Assembly (NCBI GenBank): GCA_044227665.1
Contig: JBGAWK010000027.1
Location: 1 to 28,828, forward strand
Direction of reading: 5' to 3'
Origin: JBGAWK01 sp044227665
GTDB lineage: Bacteria; Bacteroidota; Bacteroidia; Chitinophagales; JADIYW01
Length of the DNA stretch: 28,828 nt
Positions 1-6,739 of the stretch are shown piece by piece (position 1 is the first letter of the stretch; each line of letters starts with the position of its first letter). Below the pieces are notes generated by a model. It saw only the letters and a list, made by a program, of their open reading frames with translations, did no database searches and was not told where the DNA came from. The position numbers were made by a program, and so were the translations under genes.

Positions 1-500
1 GAAAGTATTTCTCCTTTGTCGTTGATAATCAGATGTAATTTAAATCCGAAGAACCATCCTATGGAACATTGCCCTCGCTGAGCAAATCCCTCGAAAGTCT
101 TATGTTGGTCTATGCGTCTGTTATGGCATACCTTCAGGTGTGTGGAGTCTATAAAATTGATGCCTGTGGATTTGCCTAAACAATGGTGTTTGAGAAATAG
201 CATGAATGGAATAGCCACACGTTGTTGCAGCTCTACAAAACGATTATACGATACTAATCCCGGGAAATAGTCTCTATAATGCACACAGATATGTTGGGTA
301 TAGAAGTGTTTGAAGTTAGTATAATGTCCTGTATGAAAGGTGATGAGTAGGGGGATAATTTCACTATCAGAGAGGGCACAGGCTCTGTTTCTAGTTTTTA
401 AATGACCAGATGAAAGACGTTGATTATAGATTTCTTTAGAGAAATCTTTACAAAAATCATCAACGAGAACAAAAAATTCTATAATTTTATCTTGCAGCAT
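1..500 (-). CDS. IS982-family DDE transposase, N-terminal part
   Basis: This is the transposase that moves the insertion sequence. Translating the minus strand from the ATG at 498-500 gives 166 uninterrupted codons to the window edge; full-length IS982 transposases are about 290 residues. Recognisable family features are the N-terminal DDFCK segment (residues 14-18), LSDSEI (43-48), FPGLVSYNRFVEL (79-91), then FIDST with the first catalytic aspartate D118, CHNRR (125-129), and GWFFGFKLHLIINDKGEI (148-165), which includes the conserved D161. No frameshift or stop is visible, so the copy may be intact. The C-terminal catalytic glutamate is not in the window. The family call is from motif memory and is strong. 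Confidence 0.9.
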   Translation of the reverse strand, partial: MLQDKIIEFFVLVDDFCKDFSKEIYNQRLSSGHLKTRNRACALSDSEIIPLLITFHTGHYTNFKHFYTQHICVHYRDYFPGLVSYNRFVELQQRVAIPFMLFLKHHCLGKSTGINFIDSTHLKVCHNRRIDQHKTFEGFAQRGQCSIGWFFGFKLHLIINDKGEIL

Positions 501-584
501 TTCGAGTTTATTTTAACTATATTATTGATTGTCAACTAATTATATAGTAAAAAACGAGCCAAAATGCTGTATTTTTTATTATTT

Positions 585-602
585 CTTATCCCGAACTCAC
601 GT
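585..602 (-). repeat. Candidate IS982 terminal inverted repeat
   Basis: The plus strand reads CTTATCCCGAACTCACGT, whose complement starts with AC, as expected for the outer end of an IS982 element on the transposase-start side. Its partner repeat would lie left of the window, so the inverted-repeat status cannot be confirmed here. Confidence 0.5.
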
Positions 603-623
603 TATTTAATATTTATTTATGAA

Positions 624-631
624 TATCTTTG
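624..631 (+). promoter_or_regulatory. Bacteroidota -7 promoter box for the M43 protease gene
   Basis: TATCTTTG matches the TAnnTTTG -7 consensus exactly. It sits 11 bases before the ATG at 643 and lies inside the longer reading frame that could start at 619, which argues for 643. No good TTG/TTTG -33 element is found at the expected distance; that position falls on the end of the insertion sequence around 600-605. Confidence 0.45.
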
Positions 632-642
632 CAAAAAAATCA

Positions 643-2055
643 ATGAAAAATCTATTATTAATTACATGTTTATTCCTAACAGGAATTTCGTTTGCATTGC
701 CTCCATTCAGATATTGTGATGCCGAAAAACCTATAGAAAAGTACTTGTTAGACCAAGTAGATGAGGGATGGAATTTAGACCAATTAGCCCAAATGCGTCC
801 CACAGGTGGATGGACTGTAGATACGATGAACACAGATACTACCTATACAGTACAAGTGGTAGTGCATGTTGTCTATTTTAATGATGATAAATACCAAAAT
901 ATTTCAGATTCATTAATCTACACTCAAATAGATGCTTTGAATAGAGACTTCAATAAGATGAATGAAGACACGACAAACCTTCGTCCTGAGTTTATAAAGT
1001 TTTTAGGCAATGCCAAAATAAAATTCCAAATTGCAACTGTAAAGCCAAATGGATTGCCTGGTATAGGTATCACACGCAAAAAAGTAAATCCATTTCCTAA
1101 TGGTTGGAGTCCCATATTCAATAATGTAAAAAGTGAGAATCCATTAGATGTCAAACACAGTGGTGTAAATCCTTGGCCTGTGAAGAAATACCTCAATATC
1201 TGGGTATGTGATTTGAACTGGAACAATAGAAATTGTGATACTTGCGGATGGCTTGGTGGATACGCCCAAGGACCTAGAGGTCTTCCAAACTGGAATATAG
1301 GAGGTATAGACTTAGCTGCTGCCTATTCTCCATCTACAGATGGTGTAGTGATAGACTATAGATTTTTTGGCCAAAACAACTTTTACAACAGAGACTTTTT
1401 TGGAGGTAGAGAAAGATATGGTAAGGGAAGAACTACTGTTCACGAAGTAGGACATTATATGGGCCTTAGACATACGTGGGGTGATTACGGCACTCTTAAT
1501 CCTGAAATAGGATGTACTGTTGATGATGGTATTGAAGATACGCCAAATGAAAAATTGGCGTATGCAAATTATTTCAATGCGGGTAATATTTGTGATACAA
1601 TTGTCAATTCATGTGATGTTCCTTTCCCTGGAGATGGCATTGATTATCCTGATTTATACGAGGACTATATGGATTATTCCACGGATCAATGCTATGCATT
1701 ATTCACCAAAGAACAAGTAAATATGATGAGATATGCTCTACTGAATAAAAGACCTGAAATTATAATAAAAAAAGAAGTAGAGCAAGTATCTACGCCTGTA
1801 AAAGACCTTAAAGTTGTATTATTCAATGTATATCCTAATCCCACAAAGGGCATATTAAATATAGACTTAGACAATAGCGTATCTGAAGGTAATATCCAAC
1901 TTATCAATACTGTGGGTCAGGTAGTAACTTCTCAAGTATTATATCCTTTTGGAACGCGATATACTATGGATGTCAGGAATTTACCTAAAGGTATCTATCT
2001 ATTGAATATGCAAACAGAAAATCACTTATACAGTGAGCGTATTATCATAGAATAA
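643..2055 (+). CDS. Secreted M43 (pappalysin/cytophagalysin-type) zinc metalloprotease with T9SS sorting domain
   Basis: This is predicted to be an extracellular zinc endopeptidase exported by Sec and then by the type IX system. From the ATG at 643 it has 470 residues: a signal peptide (MKNLLLITCLFLTGISFA, about 1-18), a pro-region, and a catalytic domain with HEVGHYMGLRH at 267-277 (three zinc-binding histidines and the catalytic Glu, the HExxHxxGxxH metzincin signature). YMDYS at 342-346 supplies the Met-turn. Cysteine pairs around the active site (about 198-201 and 291-324) are typical of the family. Residues about 394-470 form a type A C-terminal sorting domain beginning VYPNPTKG and ending SERIIIE. 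An in-frame ATG at 619 would add eight residues, but a -7 box lies between the two starts. GH3 follows after 20 bases. The substrate is unknown. Family identity is firm. Confidence 0.92.
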   Translation: MKNLLLITCLFLTGISFALPPFRYCDAEKPIEKYLLDQVDEGWNLDQLAQMRPTGGWTVDTMNTDTTYTVQVVVHVVYFNDDKYQNISDSLIYTQIDALNRDFNKMNEDTTNLRPEFIKFLGNAKIKFQIATVKPNGLPGIGITRKKVNPFPNGWSPIFNNVKSENPLDVKHSGVNPWPVKKYLNIWVCDLNWNNRNCDTCGWLGGYAQGPRGLPNWNIGGIDLAAAYSPSTDGVVIDYRFFGQNNFYNRDFFGGRERYGKGRTTVHEVGHYMGLRHTWGDYGTLNPEIGCTVDDGIEDTPNEKLAYANYFNAGNICDTIVNSCDVPFPGDGIDYPDLYEDYMDYSTDQCYALFTKEQVNMMRYALLNKRPEIIIKKEVEQVSTPVKDLKVVLFNVYPNPTKGILNIDLDNSVSEGNIQLINTVGQVVTSQVLYPFGTRYTMDVRNLPKGIYLLNMQTENHLYSERIIIE

Positions 2056-2075
2056 GTAACCTTTAAGGCATTGCC

Positions 2076-3575
2076 ATGTCTATAAAATCATTTCTTGCCA
2101 AATATTTTGCTGCCTACGAAGTACATAAGTTCAATAAGGTTATTTCACAGCCAATTCTAGCGCAAAACAAAGTTTTTAACCACCTAATACATATTGGAAG
2201 AAATACTACTTTTGGCAAAGATCACCACTTTGACAAAATAGTAAGCTATGAGGATTTCAAAAATCATATCCCACTTAGGGATTATGAAGATTTAGCATCC
2301 TATATAGCTTTAATAAAAGCAGGTCAACAGGACGTCTTGTGGAAAGGAAAGCCCAAATACTTTGCCAAAACCTCAGGTACCACTTCAGGCGTGAAATATA
2401 TACCCATTTCAGAAACTTCTATCCGTTACCAAGTGCGTGCCGCTAGAATGTCATTACAATATTTCATTCATGAACAAAAGCAAACTTCATGGGTGGATGG
2501 AAAGATGATATTTTTGCAAGGAAGTCCTGAATTGGAGACTATAGCAGACATTCCGACAGGAAGGCTTTCGGGCATAACCTATCATGAAGTACCTTCTTAT
2601 CTACTCAAAAACAGAAAACCTTCCTATCCAACAAATTGTATAGAAGATTGGGAAGCCAAGGTGGCTAAAATTGTCGAAGAAACCATGCATGAAGATATGA
2701 CACTTATCAGCGGCATCCCGCCATGGGTTATCATGTACTTCGAGCAGTTACTTAAGCGAACAGGTAAGCAAACTATTGCTGAGGTATTTCCAAATCTTGC
2801 CTTATATGTTCATGGAGGCGTAAATTTCCAACCCTATCGTGATACTTTCAGGAAGATGATAGGAAAAGACATCGGATATATAGAAACATTTCCTGCATCA
2901 GAGGGCTTCATCGGATTTCAAAACACCCAAAATGACGACGACCACCTACTCGTAGTAGATGGTGGTATCTTCTATGAATTTGTAAAAGCAAATGATATCT
3001 TCAACGAAAATGCTGCCCGCATATCGCTGAAAGACGTACAACTAGACACCAACTATGCCATCATCCTCAATACCGATGCCGGATTATGGGGATATATTAT
3101 AGGCGATACGGTTCGATTCACATCACTATCTCCCTACAAAATCAGGGTGACGGGAAGAATAAAACACTATATTTCAGCTTTTGGAGAGCATATCATAGGT
3201 GAGGAAGTAGAAAAGGCGATGGTAGAGACTTGTAATCTGCTAAATATAAGGGTGAAAGAATTTACTGTAGCACCGCAGATACAAGAAAGTGCCGGAATTT
3301 TGCCCTATCATGAATGGTTTGTAGAATTTGAGGAAAAGCCACAGGATTTAATGCCTTTTGCCAAGATATTAAATGACAGGATGTGTGACAAAAATATTTA
3401 CTATAAAGACCTTATAACAGGAGGCATATTACAATCGCTAAAGATTACTCCAGTAGCCAAGGATGCCTTTCGTCACTATATGGAAAGTATCGGCAAATTA
3501 GGCGGTCAGAACAAAATACCAAGATTAAGCAACGACCGTAAAATTGCAGACGCATTACAGGGTTTTAAATATTAA
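2076..3575 (+). CDS. GH3 auxin-responsive promoter family protein (acyl-adenylate-forming type)
   Basis: This 499-residue protein belongs to the bacterial branch of the GH3 family of the ANL adenylating superfamily. Plant members activate an acid with ATP and join it to an amino acid; the substrate of bacterial members is generally unknown. Visible motifs are the ATP/AMP loop TSGTTSG (99-105), YIETFPASEG (268-277), IIGDTVRFTS (341-350) containing the ribose-binding Asp, and VTGRIKHYISAFGEHI (358-373) at the hinge to the C-terminal domain. No signal peptide or membrane segment is seen, so it should be cytoplasmic. It starts 20 bases after the protease stop with no clear promoter of its own, so cotranscription is possible. 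It converges on sucC with a 7-base gap. Confidence 0.9.
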   Translation: MSIKSFLAKYFAAYEVHKFNKVISQPILAQNKVFNHLIHIGRNTTFGKDHHFDKIVSYEDFKNHIPLRDYEDLASYIALIKAGQQDVLWKGKPKYFAKTSGTTSGVKYIPISETSIRYQVRAARMSLQYFIHEQKQTSWVDGKMIFLQGSPELETIADIPTGRLSGITYHEVPSYLLKNRKPSYPTNCIEDWEAKVAKIVEETMHEDMTLISGIPPWVIMYFEQLLKRTGKQTIAEVFPNLALYVHGGVNFQPYRDTFRKMIGKDIGYIETFPASEGFIGFQNTQNDDDHLLVVDGGIFYEFVKANDIFNENAARISLKDVQLDTNYAIILNTDAGLWGYIIGDTVRFTSLSPYKIRVTGRIKHYISAFGEHIIGEEVEKAMVETCNLLNIRVKEFTVAPQIQESAGILPYHEWFVEFEEKPQDLMPFAKILNDRMCDKNIYYKDLITGGILQSLKITPVAKDAFRHYMESIGKLGGQNKIPRLSNDRKIADALQGFKY

Positions 3576-3582
3576 AATTTTA

Positions 3583-4779
3583 TTATGTAGTAGCCACCGC
3601 TTTATTTACAAGTTCTGCCGCTTCTGATAGTAATATTGCAGACTGAACCTTTAGTCCAGATTCCTCAATCATTTTCTTAGCGATTTCAGCATTTGTACCT
3701 TGCAGCCTTACGATGATAGGTATTTCTATGTTTCCGATTTTATTATATGCTTCTATTACACCTTCTGCAACTCTGTCACACCTTACAATACCCCCAAATA
3801 TATTGATAAGTATAGCTTTTACATTTTTGTCTTTCATGATAATGCGGAAAGCAGCTTCTACCCTTTCGGCATTGGCAGTACCGCCAACGTCCAAGAAATT
3901 GGCAGGCTCACCACCCGACAACTTTATGATGTCCATAGTAGCCATTGCCAGTCCTGCACCGTTTACCATGCAGCCTACGTTGCCATCTAATTTCACATAA
4001 TTGAGTTCATGCTGTCCTGCTTCTACTTCGGTAGGGTCTTCTTCAGTAATATCACGCATAGCAGCCAAATCAGGATGCCTATACAGTGCATTGTCATCAA
4101 TTCCTAATTTACAATCCACAGCTACGATTTTGTCGTCAGAAGTTTTGAAAAGAGGATTTATTTCTAGCAGCGCAGCATCTGAGCCTATATAAGCATCATA
4201 TAATTTTTTGACAAAACTTGCCATTTCTTTGAAGGCTGTACCTGACAATCCTAAGTTGAAGGCTATTCTTCGGGCTTGGAAAGCTTGAATGCCTACTGCT
4301 GAATCTATCCATTCTTTATGTATCAATTCCGGAGTTGTCGCTGCTACATGTTCTATATCCATGCCTCCTTCCGTAGAATACACAATGACATTGCACTCTT
4401 TTGCTCTATCCAGCAATATAGATAGGTAGAACTCCTTAGTAGGTGAAGGTCCCGGATAATAAGCATCGGATGATATAAGCACTTTATGCACTTTCTTACC
4501 CTGTGGCCCTGTCTGTGGCGTTACCAATTGCATACCAATAATTTGTGAAGCCCTTTCTTTGACCTCATCCAAACTCTTAGCGACTTTTACGCCACCGCCT
4601 TTTCCCCGACCACCCGCATGAATCTGAGCCTTTACGACCCATATCTTTGTTCCGGTAAGATCTGTAAGTTGACGTGCAGCTTCTACAGCAGCAACAGGAG
4701 TATCTACCATGATGCCTTCTTGAATAGGTACACCATATTTTTTTAATACTTCCTTAGCTTGATATTCATGTAAATTCAT
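3583..4779 (-). CDS. sucC: Succinyl-CoA synthetase (succinate--CoA ligase) subunit beta
   Basis: This is the beta subunit of the TCA-cycle enzyme that interconverts succinyl-CoA and succinate with nucleoside diphosphate phosphorylation. The chosen start gives the canonical MNLHEYQAKEVLKKYGV N-terminus and 398 residues, normal for the family. An ATG 12 codons upstream (4815) lies beyond a -7 box and is unlikely. The ATP-grasp domain shows KAQIHAGGRGKGGGVK (50-65) and EINPL (206-210). The ligase domain shows NGAGLAMATMD (273-283), GGTANAERV (299-307), NIFGGIVRCD (326-335) and VRLQGTNAE (357-365). The alpha-subunit gene sucD is not adjacent in this window, which is common in Bacteroidota. It is divergent from DUF3822 and convergent with GH3. 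Confidence 0.97.
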   Translation of the reverse strand: MNLHEYQAKEVLKKYGVPIQEGIMVDTPVAAVEAARQLTDLTGTKIWVVKAQIHAGGRGKGGGVKVAKSLDEVKERASQIIGMQLVTPQTGPQGKKVHKVLISSDAYYPGPSPTKEFYLSILLDRAKECNVIVYSTEGGMDIEHVAATTPELIHKEWIDSAVGIQAFQARRIAFNLGLSGTAFKEMASFVKKLYDAYIGSDAALLEINPLFKTSDDKIVAVDCKLGIDDNALYRHPDLAAMRDITEEDPTEVEAGQHELNYVKLDGNVGCMVNGAGLAMATMDIIKLSGGEPANFLDVGGTANAERVEAAFRIIMKDKNVKAILINIFGGIVRCDRVAEGVIEAYNKIGNIEIPIIVRLQGTNAEIAKKMIEESGLKVQSAILLSEAAELVNKAVATT

Positions 4780-4796
4780 AGGAACAAAATGTGCAA

Positions 4797-4804
4797 CAAA
4801 ATTA
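4797..4804 (-). promoter_or_regulatory. Bacteroidota -7 box for sucC
   Basis: On the minus strand the sequence reads TAATTTTG, an exact TAnnTTTG match, 17 bases before the sucC ATG at 4779. A convincing -33 TTTG is not seen at the usual spacing. The box supports 4779 rather than 4815 as the start. Confidence 0.5.
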
Positions 4805-4827
4805 GTGGTTTTCATCGAAAAAATAAA

Positions 4828-4859
4828 TTGAAAAGCACAATTTCATTTTTGTAGTTTTG
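4828..4859 (+). promoter_or_regulatory. Bacteroidota-type promoter for DUF3822-rsmD
   Basis: TTG at 4828-4830 and TAGTTTTG at 4852-4859 fit the -33 / TAnnTTTG pattern with 21 bases between them, within the usual range. Transcription would start around 4863-4867, only a few bases before the TTG start codon at 4870, so the mRNA would be nearly leaderless if both assignments are right. Confidence 0.5.
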
Positions 4860-4869
4860 CAGCTAGGTT

Positions 4870-5658
4870 TTGAATACAGCTACGAACAATACATTATGCT
4901 TATATCTTCATCCTTCATATATAGCTCACAGCGTATATGACCACGATGGATTTGAGTATCATCCGCCCTCTGCACAAGTATTTAAAGATAGTGGCGACAC
5001 TCATTTTTATCACAATACAAAACATTGGCTACTCCACCACAGCAAGGTCATTGATGCATCATACCAAAAGGTAGTGGTAGGCATACATAGTCATATCTTC
5101 AGTCTTTTTGATAGCAACATTCAAGATAGAACACGTTATTTTGCGGTATTGACAGGATTTCAAGATGAGCATTTTGCTGCCTTGGAAGACACTATTTGTC
5201 AAGATTTTATCGTCGCGTATGCGATACATCGAGATATTATTGAGCTGGTGCAATCCTATTTCCCTCAAGCTGAAATACAATTTGGCGATAGTGGATTCTT
5301 CAAGTCGCTAATACATAAAATTTCTGATACAAAATGTGTGACAGTAAATGTACAACCACAGTCCATAAGTATTGCCTACAAAAATCACGACAACATTTCT
5401 TTTTACAATCAATTTTCGTATAGCACCAAAGAAGATTTGCTTTATTTTCTTTTATGGACTTATGAAGAGCTAAAACTTGACACCCATTCTTTTCCTTTGA
5501 TGGTATATGGCTGGATAGAGGATACGGCACCCTTATTTGGCATCGTGTACAATTATATCCGCAATGTGCAGATAGGAAATATTCCTTTTTTGCTAAAATC
5601 CGAGGATAGTGAATATCCCGCACACTATTTTTTACCTTTACTTGGTTTGCGATTATGA
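4870..5658 (+). CDS. DUF3822 family protein
   Basis: This is a 262-residue cytoplasmic protein without a signal peptide or membrane segment. It matches the DUF3822 family by its N-terminal pattern (CLYLHPSYIAHSVYD), the central VNVQPQSISIAYKN strand region and its position directly before rsmD, an arrangement repeated across Bacteroidota. The fold resembles the actin-like/ASKHA type by general appearance only; no biochemical role is known to me. The start is a TTG at 4870; there is no in-frame ATG until late in the gene, and the frame is closely preceded by a Bacteroidota promoter. Its stop overlaps the rsmD start by four bases (ATGA), implying translational coupling. Any role in ribosome maturation is inferred from its neighbour only. 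Confidence 0.8.
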   Translation: MNTATNNTLCLYLHPSYIAHSVYDHDGFEYHPPSAQVFKDSGDTHFYHNTKHWLLHHSKVIDASYQKVVVGIHSHIFSLFDSNIQDRTRYFAVLTGFQDEHFAALEDTICQDFIVAYAIHRDIIELVQSYFPQAEIQFGDSGFFKSLIHKISDTKCVTVNVQPQSISIAYKNHDNISFYNQFSYSTKEDLLYFLLWTYEELKLDTHSFPLMVYGWIEDTAPLFGIVYNYIRNVQIGNIPFLLKSEDSEYPAHYFLPLLGLRL

Positions 5659-6191
5659 GAATAATCTCTGGAAAACATAAAGGCAGGAAATTTATGCCTC
5701 CGGCAAATATTCCTGCAAGACCTACTACAGACTTTGCCAAAGAAGCTCTTTTTAATATTCTTCAAAATCAGATAGACTTTCTGGCTACACGCTACTTGGA
5801 TTTATTTTCTGGTACAGGCAATATTGCTTACGAAATGTATTCCAGAGGATGCCGAAATATCACGATGATAGACCTCTCTCCTATTTCTGTAAATTTCCAG
5901 AAGAAAATGGCAGAAGTTCTACACATGACGGAATTTGCTACGATACTCACTGGAGACGCATTAGTCTTTATTCAGCAATCCAAACAAGATTATGATCTTA
6001 TATTTGCTGGACCGCCATACGCCCTCGAACAAATAGACAGCATACCAGATATGGTATTTGGTTCTGCTTTGGTGAATGAGGAAACGCTCTTTGTATTGGA
6101 GACATCCCCAAAACATGATTTCACCACACATCCCTTACTTATAGATGTCCGAAACTACGGACAGACCCATTTTTGGTTTTTCGGCAAGTAA
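5655..6191 (+). CDS. rsmD: RsmD-family 16S rRNA (guanine(966)-N2)-methyltransferase, with altered catalytic motif
   Basis: RsmD methylates N2 of G966 in 16S rRNA using S-adenosylmethionine. The 178-residue protein has the family N-terminus MRIISGKHKGRKF, the RPTTDFAKEALFN block (22-34), motif I DLFSGTGN (49-56) for SAM binding, and motif IV at 119-122. Motif IV reads GPPY (codon GGA at 6009-6011) in the context IFAGPPYAL, where Bacteroidota relatives I recall have IFADPPYAL. The Asp/Asn that normally holds the target amine is therefore missing, and the acidic residue after motif I is D73 within MIDLS. The frame is otherwise intact and of normal length. It overlaps DUF3822 by four bases. Family assignment is strong; whether the enzyme is active is open. 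Confidence 0.88.
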   Translation: MRIISGKHKGRKFMPPANIPARPTTDFAKEALFNILQNQIDFLATRYLDLFSGTGNIAYEMYSRGCRNITMIDLSPISVNFQKKMAEVLHMTEFATILTGDALVFIQQSKQDYDLIFAGPPYALEQIDSIPDMVFGSALVNEETLFVLETSPKHDFTTHPLLIDVRNYGQTHFWFFGK

Positions 6192-6245
6192 TACAGCATT
6201 CCATGATGAAATTTATTAATCTGTATAATAAATAAAAAAGTAGAC

Positions 6246-6566
6246 ATGGGAGATGAAATTCAAGCATACCGCCAACCTTTGGTAACAGCTACGGGAATTA
6301 TTTTAGGATTTATCCTTAATTTTGCTGCAACATTTGTAAAGTCTGAAAGTCAGGTAAGTAACTTCTTTGCCTATATAATCGGGATATGTATCCTAATAGG
6401 CGTTATTTGCTTAATCATAGTGTTGAACAGGATATTAAAAAAGAACTATCCAAAAGATACGGCAGAAGTTTATTACCAAAAGACCTTAGCTTATTTCATC
6501 TTTGGCGTAAGTATTTCATTTATTGGGGTAATGATAGATATGTTTGCCAATTTCATGACAGAATAA
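6246..6566 (+). CDS. Small membrane protein with three predicted transmembrane helices
   Basis: I do not recognise a named family. The 106-residue product starts MGDEIQAYRQPLVTATG and has hydrophobic stretches at about 13-31, 41-61 and 81-103, separated by a charged loop (NRILKKNYPKDTAEVYYQK, about 61-79) that would be cytoplasmic by the positive-inside rule. The ATG at 6246 follows rsmD by 54 bases, which allows read-through from the DUF3822-rsmD promoter; the spacer has no TAnnTTTG box but does contain TATAAT at 6224-6229, of doubtful meaning in this phylum. A different-frame reading over its 3' half was judged a shadow. The function is unknown. Confidence 0.7.
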   Translation: MGDEIQAYRQPLVTATGIILGFILNFAATFVKSESQVSNFFAYIIGICILIGVICLIIVLNRILKKNYPKDTAEVYYQKTLAYFIFGVSISFIGVMIDMFANFMTE

Positions 6567-6574
6567 GTCTCGCC

Positions 6575-6598
6575 GTTGTCGGTATTTCCACCAACAAC
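6575..6598 (+). terminator. Candidate hairpin after the DUF3822-rsmD-membrane protein group
   Basis: GTTGTCGGT (6575-6583) can pair with ACCAACAAC (6590-6598) across a six-base loop, with one C-A mismatch. It starts nine bases after the stop at 6566, a natural place for transcription to end, but no T-run follows, so an intrinsic terminator is only weakly supported. Confidence 0.25.
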
Positions 6599-6707
6599 TA
6601 AGTCCAGCCGTAACCTCATAAAATTACAACAAAACCATTCAGGAAATTGTCTGTTTTATTTTCTTGAATAGATAAATATTTATACCGAATTACGTTAAAA
6701 TATGTAA

Positions 6708-6739
6708 TTGTACAAAGCTTTCATTTATCTTTATATTTG
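6708..6739 (+). promoter_or_regulatory. Candidate promoter of the RHS operon
   Basis: TTG at 6708-6710 and TATATTTG at 6732-6739 fit the Bacteroidota -33/-7 pattern with a 21-base spacer. The -7 box ends on the G of the GTG proposed as start codon of the next gene, so promoter and start codon cannot both be right as drawn. It is the only strong promoter-like match in the 172-base gap 6567-6738, and no other gap in the operon exceeds 10 bases. Confidence 0.4.

Larger units (their letters stand above)
1..602 (-). mobile_element. IS982-family insertion sequence, partial (transposase 5' end and one terminus)
   Basis: The element is read on the minus strand and cut by the left window edge. It consists of the N-terminal 166 codons of an IS982-type transposase (1-500) plus about 100 bases of upstream DNA ending in a candidate terminal repeat (585-602). 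Read inward from 602 the terminus begins ACGTGAGTTCGGG; a 5'-AC end is usual for IS982 elements. The other terminus and any target-site duplication lie outside the window, so the outer boundary at 602 is inferred. The element ends about 40 bases before the chosen start of the M43 protease gene. Confidence 0.8.

Noticed and set aside
500..560. TTGACA on the minus strand upstream of the transposase as a sigma-70 promoter
   Set aside because: No well-spaced -10 follows, and Bacteroidota housekeeping promoters do not use this consensus; the TAnnTTTG box is absent too.
3560..3590. AT-only palindrome (TTTTAA ATA TTAAAA) between GH3 and sucC as a bidirectional terminator
   Set aside because: The stem has no G-C pairs and overlaps the GH3 stop region; such palindromes arise by chance in AT-rich DNA.
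5300..5740. 146-codon minus-strand reading frame across the DUF3822/rsmD junction
   Set aside because: It lies antisense to two well-supported coupled genes, has no recognisable motifs and shows an erratic Cys/Lys-rich composition; it is a shadow frame.
6386..6601. 71-codon plus-strand frame overlapping the small membrane protein
   Set aside because: It has no coherent hydrophobic or domain pattern, whereas the 6246-6566 frame gives three clean transmembrane segments.
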